In this document: piece by piece, positions 58,681-64,000 of the stretch | Layout: each line of letters begins with the position of its first letter | How positions within the stretch are numbered: position 1 is the first letter of the stretch | NCBI GenBank assembly: GCA_947034895.1 | Contig: OX344765.1 | Location: 41,483,001 to 41,547,000, forward strand | DNA from: Rhytidiadelphus loreus | Taxonomy: Eukaryota > Streptophyta > Bryopsida > Hypnales > Hylocomiaceae | Direction of reading: 5' to 3' | Length of the DNA stretch: 64,000 bases | Notes under the pieces: generated by a model | What the model saw: the letters and a program-made list of their open reading frames with translations, nothing else | Databases searched by the model: none | What the model was told of the DNA's origin: nothing | Position numbers and translations under genes: made by a program

Positions 58681-61600
58681 CTTTAAGTTCACTTGCATAA
58701 ACCAAATATTCTATACAAGTTTAATGATGTAGGAACAACCACCGTCACTACTATCAATTGTACCATTTTTGAAATAAAATAGTCCAATCACCCTAAACAT
58801 GTTCTATAATTTGTGAACAAAAAGTATTATCTTGAGTATCACATATATTACCTTGCATTTCCATTAGTATAAAGTACATACACAAAGAATAGGCAATTTG
58901 GTAGCAAGACATACCTTAATTCATTTTCACATCTTGTATCCAATCATATATCAAATTGACCATTGAAGTTGTAAAATTTCAATACCTAAATAGTAGGATA
59001 TGTAGCACAAATAAAATTATGAAAGATCAAACCACTATTAATAATGGAACCCATAGAATTTGAAGATGTAGATATAGATTATTTGAAGCATCCAACAATT
59101 GAAAATAATGTTGCTATGGAAATGTGTCCAATTCTAAAAATAAACAAAAAATCCATTGCTTGTCATAGACAAAAGAAACAATCCAAAGATGGAGTTGAGA
59201 ATTTTCAACAATAATCCATACATACTAAATCAATCTATAACAAATTAAGGTCTACATTTGATAGTAATAGGGTAGAGATAATGGAGCAACTTCTATACTG
59301 CTAGTTTTTGTTACAGTGTCTTGTAGTTAGTGTGAATTAGGGACTCCAAGTGCTCCATTCCACCTATGCCAAAGTAGGTGCTAAGAATTAGCATTGACTA
59401 TAGAAATTTGAAAATGACTAACAAGTAACACATGACTTTTTGACTTTAATAGGTGTTTCAAAAGCAAACTCTAATACGTGTTTTCAAAGTAGGTCTAAGG
59501 CAAGAAGTACATAGTCCAACACATAGAAGTCCACAAGAAAACAAGAGCACAACATATCTATTATAGCTAGGCAATAACATTTGCAATCCATGTTTGGATT
59601 CTAAATGCAAATAATTGAACCACATTCTTTCTACAATTTCAAGTTATACAATTAGTGGATAAAATCATTTTGAGGTGCTATACAATACGTACATGAGCTA
59701 AAATAAGCATTGAACTACATACAAGGCATCAAGACTTACCTCGCAAAGGAACTGCACAATTCTTGAAGAAGAATTTAGTCTAGCACAAAAAATTCCGCAA
59801 ACAATTGTGACAGAAGTTGGATGTACTTAGCCAAAAAACTTGAGTTGAAAGCTTGTGACGGTGTATTTATTACATTTGCTACCCTTTCAATCTTGGACAA
59901 GTAACCTTTTTACACATCTATAGTATATATATGTCTACTACTGCTAGTATTCTACAATGGAGTACCAAAAAGATTTGCCATGGGGATTTGACTCTTCATT
60001 TTTCAGAGTATATAGTATGTCAAATATAGTTGACATTTTTTAATTTTTACAATCAACATTTCAATCTTATGCAATTTCAATCAAGCATACCAAATCTCAA
60101 CTTAAAAAAACTAAACTCTATTTTTGGTTTGATTTTAAATTTTAAATTTATATTTTATATGATAATTCATTGAAAAACATTGGCTATAATTTTTTTCAAA
60201 TACAATTGCATATACATATATTACGAATTATGTACACACACATCTTTTTTTGAACAAGCATTTAAAGAAAATTACAATTCCTTCTACAAAGATTTCAATG
60301 TTGGCATAACAATGCCTTACTTTTGAAAAAAAGATATCTTTTTTTTGCAATTAGGCAAAGTAAAGGTACCATCATGATCAAATGTAAACAATTAGTTGTA
60401 ATACAAGGGAAAAAGGCCAAAATCTAATTATCCTTGATTTAGAGCAAAGAAAGAGATAGATTCTACCTAGGGCAAATTTTTTTAGCCCCCCACTGTACAT
60501 ACAAAAATATTATTGTATATATAGGAAGTATTTTAGTTGTTTTGAAGTTTGAATAACTGCCACTGTAAATTACTTATCAAAGACATTATATTTTGAATAT
60601 ATTTTTGAGGATTTGTAATTTCAAATTCTAAAGGAAATAATATAAAAAATTCATCGCAATAGTACAACATATTTTAATGTATAGGAAATGTTCCAATTAG
60701 CCTTCATATTGTATCAATTATTTATAGTATGGTAAAAAAATTATACTCAAAATAATGCATATGCTATTTATACTACCTATTACCGTAAAAAAAATTGCAG
60801 AACAACTACTAATGTTAATTGCAATCTTATGTAAATATGAAATTGTATACTCTAGGTTCTTCATAATAAATAAAACAAATTGTATTTTTACAATGATAAA
60901 ATACTCATTTGAATATACCAATTAAATTTTGCAATTGTAATTAACCTCTAAAAGAACACCAATTGGATTTGGGCAAGTATGTATGGGCTCAATTTTAATT
61001 GTTGTTTTTTGAAACTTTTTTTTTGAAATAGAACAATCAATTAGCTTTGTGGGAATATGATATTTTTTTAAATTAGTGTCTGAAAGTAAAATAAATTCAC
61101 AAAGATTTGAATTTTTTTTGGTATTTTTTTGGCAATTGATTATATTCTTGTCTACATAGCAAACTTTGGTTCATTTCATTTCAATAAAAAATGTGAATGG
61201 TTTGGAGCATCTTGTTTTTTGTACAATTGTCACAACTTTTGGAAAAAATAAATGAGTTGGATTTGTTTTTTAAATCAATTTTCATAATTAAAAAATAAAT
61301 AAAATACACATGGTTTAATTTGTCATGAGAGTAATGCGACCACTGAAATTAGTTTGATTTAATTTCATCTTACAAATATCAATAATTTAGATAAATGTCC
61401 CTCTATCTCATATATACTTATGTATAATAAGTTTTTGGAGCAATGAAAAATAAGTTTTTTATTTTATTTTATTGTTCCTACTATCTCAATTCAATTTCCT
61501 ACTATAAATATTTAAACTTCAAAAAAAATATATACAAAAAAGTTATGTTCAAAAGGTTGAAAGTCAAATGATATTTATAATTTTTATTGAGTCATGCAAG

Positions 61601-62006
61601 GTGAAATCTTTTTAATTTTTATTCTTTGCAATAGAAATGGTAGTTTTTATTACTTATTAGGAAAAAAAATGCGTCATTGTAGTCATTGGATAATTAAGCT
61701 TTTGTAGAATAAATGTGCAAAGGACAATCATTGCAAGAAATGGCATATACAATGATCATTGTAAGAAATGGCATCTATAGTAAACATTTCAAAACTACAA
61801 ACATGATGTAGTTTCAATTGACTTCCACACATAGGTATAACCAAATTCAAATAAAATGAATACCATTGGAAATTGCATTAGGATATAAAAAACAGAAGAT
61901 CATAATATAATATAATAATAGAGTTAACTACATAAATTCAAAATTTCCTACTATAACAATACTATACTATATTAATAGCATTACTATACCACTAGCCTAT
62001 ATAGTT
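58681..62006. other. AT-rich intergenic DNA
   Basis: No gene is recognised. An exon-like end, gcgag followed by gtaagtc, on the minus strand near 59740 is isolated. Composition becomes extremely AT-rich from 59950 to 62000. Confidence 0.45.
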
Positions 62007-63438
62007 CTAACATTTTTCATTACAACAAGTGATCCAACTCAAAGTGAGTTTATCATAAACATCATTAGACAATTGACTTTTCACAACGGATAACCATCTG
62101 AAAAATGATGCTTTTTGGTAAAGAACGATACCAAATTGCCCCCTACCACCAATGGTTCTAGTGCAATGCCATAGCTCAGAAGCTCTGCACAACATGACAT
62201 CACCAATGTGGGGAATTGTAAACAATTTGATGCCTGGTAAATAAAAATTTACCTCATTGCTGTGTTTGTCTTTTGTACTTGTAAAAAACACTCAATAAAT
62301 CAAATACAATTCAAAGAATTAGAATATGATGCATTAAATGATAAAATATAAATTGAAAAAAAATACATACCATGAGAGCCAATTCAAATAAAAAAAACAT
62401 AAGACACATCATCTCTGTCTGCATGGACATTGCAGTGGTAATTCCTGGTGACATACATGGTTGTAAATGGGGTTTTCCCAAGCGTAACAATCTCTTCTTC
62501 TCCAATGTCTTCTTCTCTTAAAATCTCCTCCAAATACTTGAAAACCTTTGGAAATTGCATTCTCAAGTGGTCACTAATCATCGTGCATAATAGATTAGCA
62601 CGATGATAGCAATCACAGACCTTATGCTTAAACTTAATAAACACAATATAAGTATATATTTTGTGAAAATATTGACAATTGCATTAAAAATGATTGTAAA
62701 ATATTAAAGTGAATGAACGAACCTTCCAAGTTGTTCATAGGCATACCCAAATCCAAACGTCACAATTCTTGAGTCATGATCTGCCATCTTCAACTCCCTA
62801 CGTTTTGTAAGATTTTCATAATTTAAAAAAAAAGTTGCATGATCTATCATTTAGCAAGTATATTGTAGCCAAAACAACCATTCATTAGTAAAAAGTGAAA
62901 ACCACACTTAAAAGAATCAAAATATAAAGTGGGAGAAGTGATCACATCAAAATTATGACGTTCGTCCTCCAAACATACTCCTTAATCCAATAGGTTTTGG
63001 GTCTGATTCTTTGAACCCTATAGATGATACTAGGGTTCTCACTTTCAGCATACCAACCTTATGAATCCAAAGGTAGGTTTGGGTATTGTTGATTGAACCC
63101 CATAGAATGCACATTATACAGGTGGCCCCTCAATTTCTTCACATTGGTCAGAATGTCCATCTTCCCACATTAGCGGCATTCATAGGTTTTTTCCTCAATG
63201 GTGAAAAAAAGATCATGCCCATAAAAAAAAAAGCATACAAATGCAATTTCTCGAAACGACGATGCATTTTGCCAAGATAATATTCATTTAGAGCCTTCTA
63301 TAAATTTGATATAAAACATGAATAAAACTCACATTCATGTTTGGTTGGATCCTCTAGCCCAGTATATCTTCGCTCTTGTATCTTGATTTTTCTTCTTTTA
63401 GATCTGGTCTTCTTTTCCATCTGGTCTTCTTTTCCATC
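62007..63438 (-). pseudogene. Decayed TET/JBP-like 2OG-Fe(II) oxygenase with a C2H2-finger-like segment
   Basis: Minus-strand pieces in order: a basic exon 63438-63333 (KKTRSKRRKIKIQERRYTG), 63297 to about 62985 with KALNEYYLGKMHRRFEKLHL, then, after a frameshift in a T-run, CxxC..H-x4-H (YEC to NVH) with a stop between the cysteines. Next are RRELKMADHDSRIVTFGFGY (to 62723), an exon 62632-62371 with the iron-binding NVHADRDD, and a last exon ending at 62007 with PHIGDVMLCRASELWHCT and GGRGQFGIVLYQK. H-x-D, a distal H and an R fit the 2OG oxygenase fold of the TET/JBP group. TGA at 62386-62384 replaces what is probably Trp (FFI, stop, IGS). With the other lesions the copy is dead. Exon borders are approximate. 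Family assignment is from motif memory. Confidence 0.6.
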
Positions 63439-64000
63439 CTATACAACAAAATAAAACAATAAGATTAAAATACCATTGCAACAAAATTGAACTAAAGGCA
63501 AAAGATTTAAAGACTATTACACATATGCTGATAAAAAATGTTCAATTTTGTAAGGATGGAAAAGGTTCATGAGTCAAAACATAGTGAGATACTCCTAGCT
63601 AAGTAGGAACATCTCATAGTTTCCACATAAGCTATTTTTATACTTAAACAATGACTTAATTCAAAGAAAACCTCAAAGCGTCATGCAACTCCACAAGACA
63701 CAGTTGTAGGAGGCACATAGCCAAGGCTTTTAAGAACATGTAGCCACCATCTTGAAAGACCAACATGCATTTAACAAGAACTACCAAGGTTTGAATTGAA
63801 TTAATGAATCTAAACCACTTAACAAATGTGTCATGAGAGTTTGTATCACTTTTATAATTCGTTTGAAATGTCATTTGCATGCATTTCAAATACAATATAA
63901 CAACTTTGACATTGATGCAAACATTTGGGAAAATTTACCTGTACACTCGGGGAGGTCACTTAGAGTGTCCATTTGAAACCACGTGCAAACAAAACTTTGG
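63439..64000. other. Right edge, possible further exon of the decayed oxygenase gene
   Basis: On the minus strand near 63780-63660 one frame reads HVGLSRWWLHVLKSLGYVPP followed by a stop and RFEVFFE. This looks more protein-like than the longer overlapping frame and could be an upstream exon of the decayed gene to its left. The rest is AT-rich with nothing recognisable. Confidence 0.3.

Overview
The window looks like a stretch of a non-seed land plant nuclear genome (bryophyte or lycophyte grade). This is inferred from the two intact intron-rich plant genes, a plant-type tRNA-Leu, very AT-rich intergenic DNA and the kinds of transposon present. Gene density is low. I see two intact protein-coding genes, one tRNA gene and two decayed genes in 64 kb. 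The rest is small TIR elements without transposase, tandem repeats and AT-rich DNA with no recognisable content.

Left part (1-30.2 kb): no intact gene. It starts with two Mutator-type MITEs that share termini and have 9-10 bp target duplications. Then comes a three-level nest of insertions (1535-5510), a series of elements with CCCC-type termini flanked by TTAA (8.3-10.2 kb, 16.2-18.5 kb, 25.7 kb, 29.7-30.2 kb, and again at 55.4 kb), a 250-bp tandem repeat (15.4-16 kb) and a complete 3.4-kb CACTA-type element (20393-23807). The CACTA-type element carries a long hairpin, a tRNA-like segment and a C-rich minisatellite.

Middle (30.2-36 kb): a GC-richer island holds a three-exon gene on the + strand for a 2-oxoglutarate/Fe(II) dioxygenase of the gibberellin 20-oxidase type (31850-35518, 394 residues). 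Its second intron begins with a diverged tandem repeat of about 155-170 bp. Between 36 and 46 kb there are only repeats, including a 400-bp class tandem duplication at 40.2-41.0 kb, a G/T-skewed block at 44.5-45.8 kb and a perfect 125-bp duplication at 45.85-46.1 kb.

Right part (46-64 kb): tRNA-Leu(CAA) on the minus strand, then a xylose isomerase gene on the minus strand, with 19 exons resolved between 53064 and 47545 and a signal-peptide-like N terminus. Its last small exon is not resolved. Further right are another TTAA element and two decayed minus-strand genes. One (56.7-58.7 kb) is unrecognised. The other (62.0-63.4 kb) has a C2H2-finger-like segment followed by a TET/JBP-like 2OG-Fe(II) oxygenase core, broken by a stop at a probable Trp codon.

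The two intact genes are metabolically unrelated (hormone-type oxidation and pentose isomerisation) and nothing suggests they work together. The clearest structural story is the TTAA-flanked element family. Its nested and back-to-back copies, with an internal copy acting as an empty-site control, point to piggyBac-type mobilisation, which is seldom described in land plants.
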